Assembly: GCF_018739865.1 (NCBI RefSeq)
Contig: NZ_JADOER010000005.1
Location: forward strand, 47,431 to 111,430
From: Leptothoe kymatousa TAU-MAC 1615
GTDB taxonomy: Bacteria > Cyanobacteriota > Cyanobacteriia > Phormidesmidales > Phormidesmidaceae
Direction: 5' to 3'
DNA: 64,000 nt
In this document: positions 47,527 to 55,983 of the stretch, piece by piece
Layout of the letters: every line of letters starts with the position of its first letter
Position numbering within the stretch: the stretch's first letter is position 1
Made by a program: the position numbers and the translations under genes
The notes under the pieces: model-generated
What the model saw: only the letters and a program-made list of their open reading frames with translations
What the model was told of the DNA's origin: nothing
Databases searched by the model: none

Positions 47527-48396
47527 TTAATGGCCTGATTGATTTGCAAAGTCTTGCGGGCCGGTGTAGCCTGATGCGGCTGCCAGGGACTGGAGGGACT
47601 GGACACCAGCGAAGGTTTGTCCGTTAATTTCCCAGGTGGGATAGCTTTGCACACCGGCTGTGCGACAAGCATTGGGGTTTGGATCTATGCCTTCTTCATC
47701 GCATTCTACGTAAGTCAGATACTGGAAGGCTTGCTTACCAAAGAGAGTTTGTTGGGCATGGCAATGGGGACACCACCAGGCACCGTATTTTTTGGCACCG
47801 ATGGCAGTGAGGTGTTTAGCTAGGGAAATTTCGGCAGTGCCGGACTCTGTTTCCACCACGGGGGGAGGATTGCCGGCGGTAAATGTGTCAGGGTTTTGAG
47901 CGTAGGCATATAGACCTGAGGTGGCGATAATGGCGGCCAAGGCAACACCGATGCCGGGTAATAGCAGTTGGCCCAAACTCTCCCATTGGTTGCCCAACAG
48001 AGTCATGATCCATAGGCCGAGGGCCAGCCCTGCGGAGAGCAGGCAGGGAACGCAGGGTTCTTGTAATACGCCGAACATGACATATAGTAGATAGCCGCTA
48101 AAGATGGTCATGGCGGTACTACCGATGAACAGCCCCAGCCAGGTCGGTCCTTCGAGATTTTTGTTTTTGGTGACCACTGGGCCAATGGCTAAGCTACCCA
48201 TGAGAAAATATGCGATCGCACCCAACAACGGCAACGAAAGCCCCCCTAGTTTTACATAGGCACTAGCCGCTAGGGCACTGTTGCCCTTGGCCATGCAGCC
48301 AATGGCCAACAACAAACCAGCAGCAGAAATGCCGGTGATAATGTAGCGAGCATTGCGATGAAGCCAAGTCGTGGGTTGTTTACGTTTACGTGGCAT
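47527..48396 (-). CDS. VKOR-thioredoxin fusion protein
   Basis: A 289-residue membrane protein. Residues 1-165 form a VKOR-like domain of four to five helices with the quinone-side active site CVPC (C115, C118). Residues 185-289 form a thioredoxin-like domain with WWCPHC (C209, C212), VECD, NPNAC and YPTWEING. Such fusions oxidise protein thiols and pass electrons to quinone. The loop cysteine pair that normally shuttles between the two sites is missing; C34 is the only cysteine between helices 1 and 2. A paralogue of the thioredoxin part is encoded at 29841-30275. Confidence 0.85.
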   Translation of the reverse strand: MPRKRKQPTTWLHRNARYIITGISAAGLLLAIGCMAKGNSALAASAYVKLGGLSLPLLGAIAYFLMGSLAIGPVVTKNKNLEGPTWLGLFIGSTAMTIFSGYLLYVMFGVLQEPCVPCLLSAGLALGLWIMTLLGNQWESLGQLLLPGIGVALAAIIATSGLYAYAQNPDTFTAGNPPPVVETESGTAEISLAKHLTAIGAKKYGAWWCPHCHAQQTLFGKQAFQYLTYVECDEEGIDPNPNACRTAGVQSYPTWEINGQTFAGVQSLQSLAAASGYTGPQDFANQSGH

Positions 48397-48442
48397 TGGT
48401 AGTTAGGATTTGTGAATGAACTAGATTAAAAACTTATGTGCC

Positions 48443-48523
48443 AATGGCTATGTGCCAATGGCATAGGCCAATGGCTATGTGCCACTTGCATAGGCCAATG
48501 GCTATGTGCCAATGGCATAGGCC
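48443..48523. repeat. three tandem 27-bp repeats at the 3' end of the anti-sigma gene
   Basis: Units 48443-48469, 48470-48496 and 48497-48523, near identical (AATGGCTATGTGCCAATGGC core). The last unit contains the end of the anti-sigma coding sequence (LAYAIGT and stop), so the extra units are duplications of the gene's own 3' end. Confidence 0.85.
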
Positions 48524-49344
48524 AAACTTTGCAGTTCCGCCGTGGGCATCTCCGCCACCAGGGCATAGAGATAATTGTCATCGCGCCAGAGCACAATGCC
48601 GGTGCCGTCCGGCTGTTGCAGCGTCAGCTGGGCCGCCTGAAACTCAGGAAATTCTTCGTCTTTCACCACCAGCTGATAGGCAGACACGGTTTTGTCAGTT
48701 GCTAGCTGATAGGTGAGCCGTAGCCCCGCTGTTTCGCCCAACTGGCAATTGCTACCGCCCAACAACATGCCCTGCTTGGCAGGTAGTAGGGGCAATGCCG
48801 CCACGGTCGTGTTAAACCCGCTGAGCAACGAGGGAATATCCGTGGGCTGCTGCACAACAAAATCCACCGGTCCATCGGGATTGGAGAGGGAACGCTTATG
48901 GTCGTTTAGGAGCTGACTGAGACCAGACCAGGTTTGGCTAATGCCGTTGGCTGTTGCCAGCTCCGATGTGGGCGCTTGGGCAAAACGCACCTGAGTGCTG
49001 CGCCAGGTGACTAGGCCCATGGCCAGAGCGACCACCAGGGCGCCTAGAACCCACTTAGGCCGAGGCCGTTGTTGGAGCACAGGGTCAGTAGCGGGCAAGG
49101 GTGGATAGATTTCTGCTTGGGCCGCCGAGAGAATTTGCGATCGCAGCCCCATCGCCGGGGCTTCCTCTTCCAAGCCATAGGGCATCATGGCCAAGGCCTC
49201 CTGCAAAGCGGCAACCTCCGCTTGCAGCTCTGGCATCTGGGCTAACAACGCCGTAAACGATTCCGCTTCCGTTGACGTCAGATCCCCCAATACATAGCCC
49301 GCCGCCAATTCTTGAATTTCCTGAGGAGACATGGGTACCGTCAT
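48502..49344 (-). CDS. RskA-like anti-sigma factor
   Basis: A 280-residue membrane protein. The cytosolic N-terminus (SPQEIQELAAGYVLGDLTSTEAESFTALLA) has the anti-sigma helical pattern without a zinc-finger CxxC. One transmembrane helix (VLGALVVALAMGLVTW, about residue 100) precedes an extracytoplasmic RskA-like domain (150-280; LTLQQPDGTGIVLWRDDNYLY). The start codon overlaps the sigma factor stop (ATGA), with GGGAGG upstream, so the pair is translationally coupled. It should hold the sigma factor at the membrane until a signal releases it. Confidence 0.87.
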   Translation of the reverse strand: MTVPMSPQEIQELAAGYVLGDLTSTEAESFTALLAQMPELQAEVAALQEALAMMPYGLEEEAPAMGLRSQILSAAQAEIYPPLPATDPVLQQRPRPKWVLGALVVALAMGLVTWRSTQVRFAQAPTSELATANGISQTWSGLSQLLNDHKRSLSNPDGPVDFVVQQPTDIPSLLSGFNTTVAALPLLPAKQGMLLGGSNCQLGETAGLRLTYQLATDKTVSAYQLVVKDEEFPEFQAAQLTLQQPDGTGIVLWRDDNYLYALVAEMPTAELQSLAYAIGT

Positions 49345-49931
49345 AATAAATCCTCCCGTAATACCTCCAACTGTTTACGTAACTGCACTAACCCACGGCG
49401 AGCCCAGCTTTTCACCGTGCCCAACGGCACCCCTAACCGTTCCGCAATATCCCGCTGGGAATGGCCCTCGTAGTAACTCAGCTCCAACACTTCCCGCTGC
49501 TGCGCCTTTAGCGTCGTCAGCGCCTGCCGCACCAGGGCCCGATGTTCTTGCTGCGTAATATGTTTCATGGGTGTGGTCTCATCAACCCCCAACTGTCGTT
49601 GATGCCATTGCTTCAAATATTTGTACTGGGTAGACTGGGCCCTCAGTCGATCAATGACCCGCGAACGCGTGAGTGTCGTCAAATAGCTAGCCAAAGAACC
49701 ACGACTCGGGTTATAAGACCGCGTGCGCATCAAAATCAGAAAGATTTCCTGAGTCAGATCCTCCGCCTCGCTCACCCGTCGGAACCCTTTCATGGCAATG
49801 GCATAGACCAGACTGCCATAGCGATCGTAGAGGGTGCCTAGGGCAGACACATCCCCCTCCCACAGTCGAGCCACCACCGCGCCATCGGCCTCATGCTCCA
49901 TCACAGTTGTTCTATCAAATACCTGAGTCAC
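49341..49931 (-). CDS. ECF-type RNA polymerase sigma factor
   Basis: A 196-residue sigma factor. Region 2 is seen in LYDRYGSLVYAIAMKGF, AEDLTQEIFLILMR and SYLTTLTRSRVIDRLR; region 4 in LKAQQREVLELSYYEGHSQRDIAERL and GVPLGTVKSWARRGLVQLRK. It is coupled to the anti-sigma factor through a 4-bp overlap. A secreted PEP-CTERM protein gene lies upstream on the same strand and could be part of the regulon, which is a guess. Confidence 0.93.
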   Translation of the reverse strand: MTQVFDRTTVMEHEADGAVVARLWEGDVSALGTLYDRYGSLVYAIAMKGFRRVSEAEDLTQEIFLILMRTRSYNPSRGSLASYLTTLTRSRVIDRLRAQSTQYKYLKQWHQRQLGVDETTPMKHITQQEHRALVRQALTTLKAQQREVLELSYYEGHSQRDIAERLGVPLGTVKSWARRGLVQLRKQLEVLREDLL

Positions 49932-50025
49932 AACGTCATTAGCCAGGTTTCATTAGGGATACGTCCACCAAACAAAATCGGATGCATAATAAATGCCCAA
50001 ATAATGTTGCAGCCCGACAACGCAC

Positions 50026-50051
50026 AAAAAAGGGAGAACCGATGCCCTCCC
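50026..50051 (-). terminator. weak minus-strand terminator
   Basis: Stem GGGAG and CTCCC followed on the minus strand by six T residues. It is the second of two terminator-like hairpins between the PEP-CTERM gene and the sigma factor gene. Confidence 0.5.
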
Positions 50052-50110
50052 ATGTCACAACCCCATGAATAGGGGCTACAGATATACGGCTATGAAAAAA
50101 AATTGGATGC

Positions 50111-50140
50111 AAAAAAGGAGAGAACTCACATTCTCTCCCG
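50111..50140 (-). terminator. terminator of the PEP-CTERM gene
   Basis: Stem GGAGAGAA and TTCTCTCC with a 6-base loop, followed on the minus strand by a T-run. It lies 45 bp after the PEP-CTERM gene stop, isolating it from the sigma operon. Confidence 0.85.
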
Positions 50141-50184
50141 ACATACCTTCAAAATCATTACGGCTCAAACACCAAGGTCACCCG

Positions 50185-51048
50185 TTAAACAGCCTGTTTA
50201 CGCTTACGATTAGCCGCAACCAAACCGCCCACAGCCAGTAAGCCCACCAGAGCCCCCGGTTCAGGCACATCTGCGGCATCATCCACCAGTTCCACGCGGA
50301 ACCGAGCCACCTGATAGCCAGACCCTGTAAAATCAGCCCCCGTAAAGTTCAACGGCAAACCATTAAACGCGCTGGAATCCGTAGTACTCAAAATTCGGCC
50401 ACCGGGGATGAATCCAGGGTGCAATGTAACTACGCCATTTTCATCGGTGCCCGTATTCGGCGCTGACTGCCCCAGAAAAGCAGTGCTAGACGCGAGTTCG
50501 TCATTCACCTCCGTACCACCATCATTTACCTCAGAGCCTAGAACCACAAAGTCGGCACCGAGGAAGTTACCAGCATCGTCAAAAATTTGGTGGGCCAAAG
50601 GATTGCCGTTGGCAATAAAGGCATCGTTGCTGGGCAAAACCATCGATGCATAACTAAAGTAACGGTTACTAGCGTCTACATCCAATAGAAAACTAGTCGA
50701 CTCACCAATTTCTAGCGGTGGTGGACCATCGCTCAGCAACGTCGCCTGAACACCACCAGGATTGCTGGCGGCAAAGGCATCTGTCAGGGGCGCATTATTC
50801 CCATCTTCCACCAGCGCTTCCACCCCTGGAAAACCATCTAAGGATTCACCCAGGTCATACAAATCAAAGGACCCATCATGAAAACCGACCCAGGCTGGGG
50901 TCAGCAAACTCCCATTTGTGGGAGCCAGATTATCGATAGTCACCCGCAACGTAGCAGCAGACGCCGCCGTTGCCATGGTCGTCACAGATCCCAACGCCAT
51001 CACAGCAGCCAAAGCCACGCGGCGAGAACCAACAGCACACTTATTCAT
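50185..51048 (-). CDS. Spondin_N-like PEP-CTERM surface protein
   Basis: A 287-residue exported protein. A signal peptide (LAAVMALGSVTTMATAASA) is followed by a domain with LRVTIDNLAPTNGSLLTPAW, HDGSFDLYDLGE and ESTSFLLDVDASNRYFSYASM, matching the Spondin_N pattern. The C-terminus is a classic PEP-CTERM sorting signal: VPEPGALVGLLAVGGLVAANRKRK. PEP-CTERM proteins are processed by exosortase, encoded elsewhere, and usually decorate exopolysaccharide or the surface. Mature domain is acidic and nearly Cys-free. Confidence 0.88.
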   Translation of the reverse strand: MNKCAVGSRRVALAAVMALGSVTTMATAASAATLRVTIDNLAPTNGSLLTPAWVGFHDGSFDLYDLGESLDGFPGVEALVEDGNNAPLTDAFAASNPGGVQATLLSDGPPPLEIGESTSFLLDVDASNRYFSYASMVLPSNDAFIANGNPLAHQIFDDAGNFLGADFVVLGSEVNDGGTEVNDELASSTAFLGQSAPNTGTDENGVVTLHPGFIPGGRILSTTDSSAFNGLPLNFTGADFTGSGYQVARFRVELVDDAADVPEPGALVGLLAVGGLVAANRKRKQAV

Positions 51049-51516
51049 AATTAGAGCGATAACACTTCAATAGAAATACAAAAAACCTGTCTCCAGGGAT
51101 ATGCAAGGTTTTGGCCATAGACCAAAACACGCCATGGCTGGCTTGATACCACCAGCTGAAAACTGCCTAATCGCCTAAATTTGACCAGAAAATCACACCG
51201 GGGCACAGCCACGCACAAACGTCATATCTCCTATGGAAAGGTTGTCCCCTCTGAATAAAAATTGTTGATGAAAGGAGTAATTATGCGCTGAGGTAACTTT
51301 GAGAAATACCTGAGAACTTTGTAACGGAAATAAAAACTGGATGAGAACCGTCTGAGGAGCGTTAAGCAGCCCCCACATGTTCGTAGGTTTTTACGTCGAC
51401 CAGCAGGCTTCTAGGAGAAGTCGTGGTAAGGTTTTGGCAACTTTATGGGTTTGGGATTCTAATTCTCAGAATTCATCTGACAGACATCCACGATATTCAT
51501 CGCAGAAAATCGGACT
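51049..51516. other. divergent intergenic region PEP-CTERM gene / fghA
   Basis: About 470 bp. An inverted repeat, GTTTTGG-7-CCAAAAC (51108-51128), lies 60 bp upstream of the PEP-CTERM gene. A weak hairpin plus T-run on the minus strand near 51083-51110 could be a leader attenuator. No gene is recognised. Confidence 0.45.
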
Positions 51517-52380
51517 ATGGCGAACACTTCTACCCCAACCCTGACATTGCTCAGCCAGCATGGCAGCTTTGGGGGCACCGTTAATATTTACAGCCATGCT
51601 TCTCAACAGTGCCAGTGCACCATGAAATTTGCGGTATATATCCCGCCACAGGCCAAATTACACCCCGTACCCATCCTTTATTTTCTATCGGGGCTCACCT
51701 GCACTGAGCAAAATTTCATCACCAAAGCCGGGGCCCAACGCTACGCCGCGGACCATGGGTTAATGCTGGTTGCACCCGACACGAGTCCACGGGGTGAAGG
51801 CGTCCCAGACGAGGAAGGGTGGGACTTTGGCAGTGGAGCAGGCTTCTATGTGGATGCAACGGCTGCCCCCTGGGCCAGCCACTATCGGATGTATAGCTAT
51901 GTCACCGAAGAGCTACCCAGCCTAATTCACGAAAATTTTGAGGTGAACCCCCAACGCCAGGGAATTTTTGGCCATTCCATGGGGGGCCATGGGGCTTTGG
52001 TCTGTGGCCTGCGCAATCCCGATAAATACCAATCGATTTCAGCGTTTGCCCCCATTGCTAACCCGATGCAATGTAGCTGGGGACAAAAGGCACTGGGTAA
52101 ATATGTAGGCCCAGACCCATCGGCATGGCCAGCCTATGATGCCAGTGCACTGGTGGCTGACTATGGCTCAACCGATCGACACATTCTGATTGATCAAGGG
52201 TTAGACGACTCATTTTTAGAGCAACAGCAGCTAAAGCCGGAGGCATTTCAAGCGGCCTGTGAAGCGGCGGGGCAACCATTGACCCTGAGAATGCAAGCGG
52301 GCTATGACCATGGTTACTACTTCATTGCCACGTTTATGGAAGACCACATTAAACATCATGGCCAGGTCCTCTGTGGGTAG
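51517..52380 (+). CDS. fghA: S-formylglutathione hydrolase
   Basis: An alpha/beta-fold esterase of 287 residues that hydrolyses S-formylglutathione in formaldehyde detoxification. Family motifs: YFLSGLTCTEQNFITKAGAQR, APDTSPRGEGVPDEEGWDFG and the nucleophile elbow GHSMGGHGAL; LIDQGLDDSFL carries the acid and AGYDHGYYF the catalytic His. Length is normal. No glutathione-dependent formaldehyde dehydrogenase is adjacent. Confidence 0.93.
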   Translation: MANTSTPTLTLLSQHGSFGGTVNIYSHASQQCQCTMKFAVYIPPQAKLHPVPILYFLSGLTCTEQNFITKAGAQRYAADHGLMLVAPDTSPRGEGVPDEEGWDFGSGAGFYVDATAAPWASHYRMYSYVTEELPSLIHENFEVNPQRQGIFGHSMGGHGALVCGLRNPDKYQSISAFAPIANPMQCSWGQKALGKYVGPDPSAWPAYDASALVADYGSTDRHILIDQGLDDSFLEQQQLKPEAFQAACEAAGQPLTLRMQAGYDHGYYFIATFMEDHIKHHGQVLCG

Positions 52381-52391
52381 CCATTGCTGCA

Positions 52392-55300
52392 CTATGCATG
52401 GGGCAATAACGGGACCGGCTCCGCAATGTGATAGCCCTGCATAAAGTCGATGCCAATTTGTTGCACTAAGGTCATCAGTTCGGGGGTTTCGACACATTCT
52501 GCCACTGTTTTTAACCCCATGACCTGCGCCACCTTATGAATCGATTCAACAATAGCCATGGCCGTATCGTCTAAGGCCATATCGGTAATAAACTTGCCGT
52601 CAATTTTGACGTAGTCAATAGGCAGTGATTTTAGATAGGCAAAGGAAGACATGCCCGAGCCAAAGTCATCGAGGGCGAAGGAGATGCCTAGTTTTTGTAG
52701 CTGTTTCATAAACTCAGCCACTTGAGTTAGATTTCTAACAGCTGCTGTTTCAGTAATTTCGATACAAATTGAGTTGGGGGATAGGGCACTGGCGGTTAAT
52801 GTATCAATGAACAAGTTGAGAAATGTCTCATCACCCAGGCTGGCCCCCGATAGGTTAATCATGTAAACCGTGTTGTCGTTAGCGAAGTCGGATTGCGCCA
52901 GATGGTCTAACACGTGGGTGACCACCCAGGAATCAATGGCCACAATCAGGTCATAACGTTCGGCAGCGGGAATAAATTGGTGCGGGCAAATCAGTTCGCC
53001 ATCCTCTCCGATCATGCGCAACAACAGCTCACAGTGATGAACGTCAGCATTTGATTGGGTGGAGGCCACCGTTTGCACATATAGGCAAAAGCGATCGCGC
53101 GCCAATGCATCTTTAATGCGCAAACTCCACTGCTGCTGCCCCCGCTGTTGCAAAATATTGACGTCATTGGCCTGGTAAATATGCACCCGATTCCGGCCTT
53201 TGTCTTTTGCCTGGTAGCAGGCGGCATCGGACGCATTCATGGCCATCACAACATTGGGAATCTCGATATCGAGGACGACGAGACCGATGCTAATGCCAAT
53301 GTGAAAGGTGGTGTCTTCCCAAGTAAATTGAAAATTTTGAATGGCGCTGCGAATATTTTCTGCGATCGCAACAGCATCTTTCAGGGTACAGCTATAGAGA
53401 ATCAGACCAAATTCGTCCCCACCGAGGCGGGCCAGGGTATCGATTTGACGGATTTGTTTTTTGATCAACCCTGCCACCTGCTGTAAAAGCTCATCCCCAG
53501 CGGTATGGCCACAGGTATCATTCACCACCTTAAACCGGTCGAGATCTAGATAGCACAGCACATGAATATGGCCGCGCCTATCCGCCAGGGTAGACGACAA
53601 AATCTCTTCAAACCGCCAGCGATTCACCAACCCGGTGAGGCTGTCGTGGTTGGCCTGCCAAGAGAGCTGCTGTGATGTTTTGCGCTCCTGGGTGACATCG
53701 CGAAACACCATGACTACACCTAAGGTATGGCCATTGCGATCGCAAATCGGCGCCGCTGATTCATCAATGCCATACTCAGCACCATCGCGGGACACCAACA
53801 AGCAATGATCAACCACTTCGGTCATGTAACCATCACGCAACACTCGCTCCACCGGACTTTCTACGGCGTTGCGTGTGGTCTCATTCAAAATCACTAAAAT
53901 ATCCCCCAAAGGCCGGTCCATCGCCTCCTGATTAGACCACCCCGTCAATGTCTCCGCCACCGGATTCAGGTACGTCACCCGGCCCACAGCGTCCGTTGTC
54001 AACACAGCATCCGCAATAGACTTTAATGTGACCTGGGCCAACTCTTTTTCTTGAAACAGAGCCTGCTCCGCCGCCTGACGATAATCAATTTCGCGACGGA
54101 GCTCAGCCGTCCGTTCGGCCACTAATTCCTCTAGGTGATGGCGGTGTTTTTTTAATTCCAGTTCTAGCCGTTTACGCTCACTAATATCTTCTGCCACAAC
54201 CACCAAGCAACCGCTCTCGGAAGTAGTCACCCGCGAAATTGTTACATGTAGCCACACGGTACTGGCATCAAAACGAACACAACGTTTATCGTAGGTAAAA
54301 GACTCGCGCGTTCCTTCGATTAACTGAGTAATCCCTGCCAAGGTATCCCGATGAAAATCGGGATGGGTAATTTCTAAAGCATTCTTCGTCAGCATCTCTA
54401 GCTGCGAATAGCCCAAAATTTCACACCAGCGCTCATTTGCCTGGAGAAAATTTCCTTGAAAATCAATTGTTGCAATGCCTGCGGCAGCTTGCTCAACAAT
54501 CAACCGAAACTGCTTTTCCCGATCGTTGACCTGGGATGCGAGCGTTTGATTGAACTGTTCCAACAACTCTACACGCTCATCTTGCAAATTCTTTATCTGT
54601 GCTTGTAATACATCAGCACAATAAGAAGACTCTAAGGGATTTAACATTTGCAAACAACTAGCCTGGGTAACCAGACCAACCAGATGGTGCCGTTCATCAG
54701 TCACAACTAACCGACGCACCCGCATTTTTTGCATCAGCCGAGTCACATCCAACAGGGACATACCCGCTTGAACACAGCTTAACGGAGCACTCATAACAGT
54801 GCTAGCCAACGTATTTTTCAGATCCAGTTCACAGATTTGAAACTGCACCATATCCCGTTCGGTCACAATTCCAACCGGCGTCTTGTTAGGGGATGCGTCT
54901 TCATTCCCATGGACGATCACCACACAGCCATCGCTAGAGCGCAACATCAGCTGAGCCAGCTCTAGGATTGTAGAATCCGGTGCCGCCACAGCTACCTGGG
55001 ATGACACCACATCAGACACCTGACGCAATCTCAATAGAGCCGCAGGATGCATCATATTCTGAACGCTTTGATAGGTGATGACGCCCAAGATATCCCCATG
55101 GTCATCAACCACTGGCAAATGACGTACGCCATACTGCCGAAAGATAGCCCAAACACGTAATTCATCCTCTGTATCATGCGCTGTCACAGTAATTGGCGAT
55201 CGCGTCATCACATCCGCCACACTGATATTGGCCAGGGTCCCCCCCTGGGCGGTCAATCGAACGACATCACGCTCAGTCAGAATACCTACGGGCTTTTTAT

Positions 55301-55475
55301 TATCAGTAATAATGGCGCAGCTACTCTGCTTAGCACACAGGATTCCAGGGTCTAACAGAGCCTCGGAAGACGATATCTCAGCCTTGGCGCGTCCTTGGTT
55401 CATCCACAGCAGAACAGTGATGAGCGGCGTCTCTGGAGCAACTAACAACGGACAATCATCGAAGACCGACTTCAT
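52392..55475 (-). CDS. CBS-PAS-GGDEF-EAL cyclic-di-GMP signalling protein
   Basis: A 1027-residue cytosolic protein: four CBS motifs (about 1-285), a coiled segment, two PAS domains (about 315-435 and 475-595) joined by a coiled coil, GGDEF (about 600-770) and EAL (about 785-1025). RLGGDEF at about 684 is intact, with an RQID product-inhibition site five residues before it, so diguanylate cyclase activity is likely. The EAL motif reads CELLLRM, keeping the metal-binding Glu; NLSGASL, EITETAAV and DDFGSGMSS are also kept, so phosphodiesterase activity is plausible. Adenine nucleotides are the usual CBS ligands. Confidence 0.93.
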   Translation of the reverse strand: MKSVFDDCPLLVAPETPLITVLLWMNQGRAKAEISSSEALLDPGILCAKQSSCAIITDNKKPVGILTERDVVRLTAQGGTLANISVADVMTRSPITVTAHDTEDELRVWAIFRQYGVRHLPVVDDHGDILGVITYQSVQNMMHPAALLRLRQVSDVVSSQVAVAAPDSTILELAQLMLRSSDGCVVIVHGNEDASPNKTPVGIVTERDMVQFQICELDLKNTLASTVMSAPLSCVQAGMSLLDVTRLMQKMRVRRLVVTDERHHLVGLVTQASCLQMLNPLESSYCADVLQAQIKNLQDERVELLEQFNQTLASQVNDREKQFRLIVEQAAAGIATIDFQGNFLQANERWCEILGYSQLEMLTKNALEITHPDFHRDTLAGITQLIEGTRESFTYDKRCVRFDASTVWLHVTISRVTTSESGCLVVVAEDISERKRLELELKKHRHHLEELVAERTAELRREIDYRQAAEQALFQEKELAQVTLKSIADAVLTTDAVGRVTYLNPVAETLTGWSNQEAMDRPLGDILVILNETTRNAVESPVERVLRDGYMTEVVDHCLLVSRDGAEYGIDESAAPICDRNGHTLGVVMVFRDVTQERKTSQQLSWQANHDSLTGLVNRWRFEEILSSTLADRRGHIHVLCYLDLDRFKVVNDTCGHTAGDELLQQVAGLIKKQIRQIDTLARLGGDEFGLILYSCTLKDAVAIAENIRSAIQNFQFTWEDTTFHIGISIGLVVLDIEIPNVVMAMNASDAACYQAKDKGRNRVHIYQANDVNILQQRGQQQWSLRIKDALARDRFCLYVQTVASTQSNADVHHCELLLRMIGEDGELICPHQFIPAAERYDLIVAIDSWVVTHVLDHLAQSDFANDNTVYMINLSGASLGDETFLNLFIDTLTASALSPNSICIEITETAAVRNLTQVAEFMKQLQKLGISFALDDFGSGMSSFAYLKSLPIDYVKIDGKFITDMALDDTAMAIVESIHKVAQVMGLKTVAECVETPELMTLVQQIGIDFMQGYHIAEPVPLLPHA

Positions 55476-55983
55476 CCGTTACATCTCCACAAACTCACCA
55501 ATAAACTACCCAAGGCGTTATCTGACATCCAGCTATCCTACAAGTCAATGCTTTTTAAGGGTCAAACCTGATGGCTCACACAGTGGTTAGTCATTTACAA
55601 CGTTATATCCTACGAAGATAATTTTTAGGCTTCCCCATAAACCAGCGGTACCGCAAAAGCGCTTAAATCCTGTAGGTCATGTAAGACATAAAAACTGCAT
55701 TACACACAGACTCATCTAGCTTATATTTTTTCAATATGTCCCAAAAGAAATCCGGACATGTCATCCCTTCAAAGATACGACAACCGACCGTGAACGGATT
55801 CACCGAAAAGTATATGCCTGTCTTAAATCATCTGGATATGATTCAAAACAGACTTCTGATAGATAAGATTTACCCGGTATAGGTTGGTTAGTGCTAGCGA
55901 AACCCAACGCAACCGTTTCTGTTGTGGGGTTTCGTTTTATCCAACCTACACAGGGAACTTTGGTCAGCCAGTCAGCGCATGGC
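55476..55983. other. intergenic region with a MITE-like relic
   Basis: About 510 bp between two minus-strand genes. It contains the shortened repeat at 55879-55947 and otherwise AT-rich DNA with no recognisable gene. Confidence 0.45.
55879..55947. repeat. short relic of the MITE-like repeat family
   Basis: Termini TAGGTTGG and CCAACCTA match the ends of the three repeats near 0.9-1.6 kb, and an inner CGAAACCC/GGGTTTCG stem repeats their TTGGGTTTCG block. About 70 bp, so a deleted copy or minimal form. Confidence 0.7.

Noticed and set aside
48443-48523. Possible CRISPR array
   Set aside because: The 27-bp units are directly adjacent with no spacers and derive from the anti-sigma gene end.
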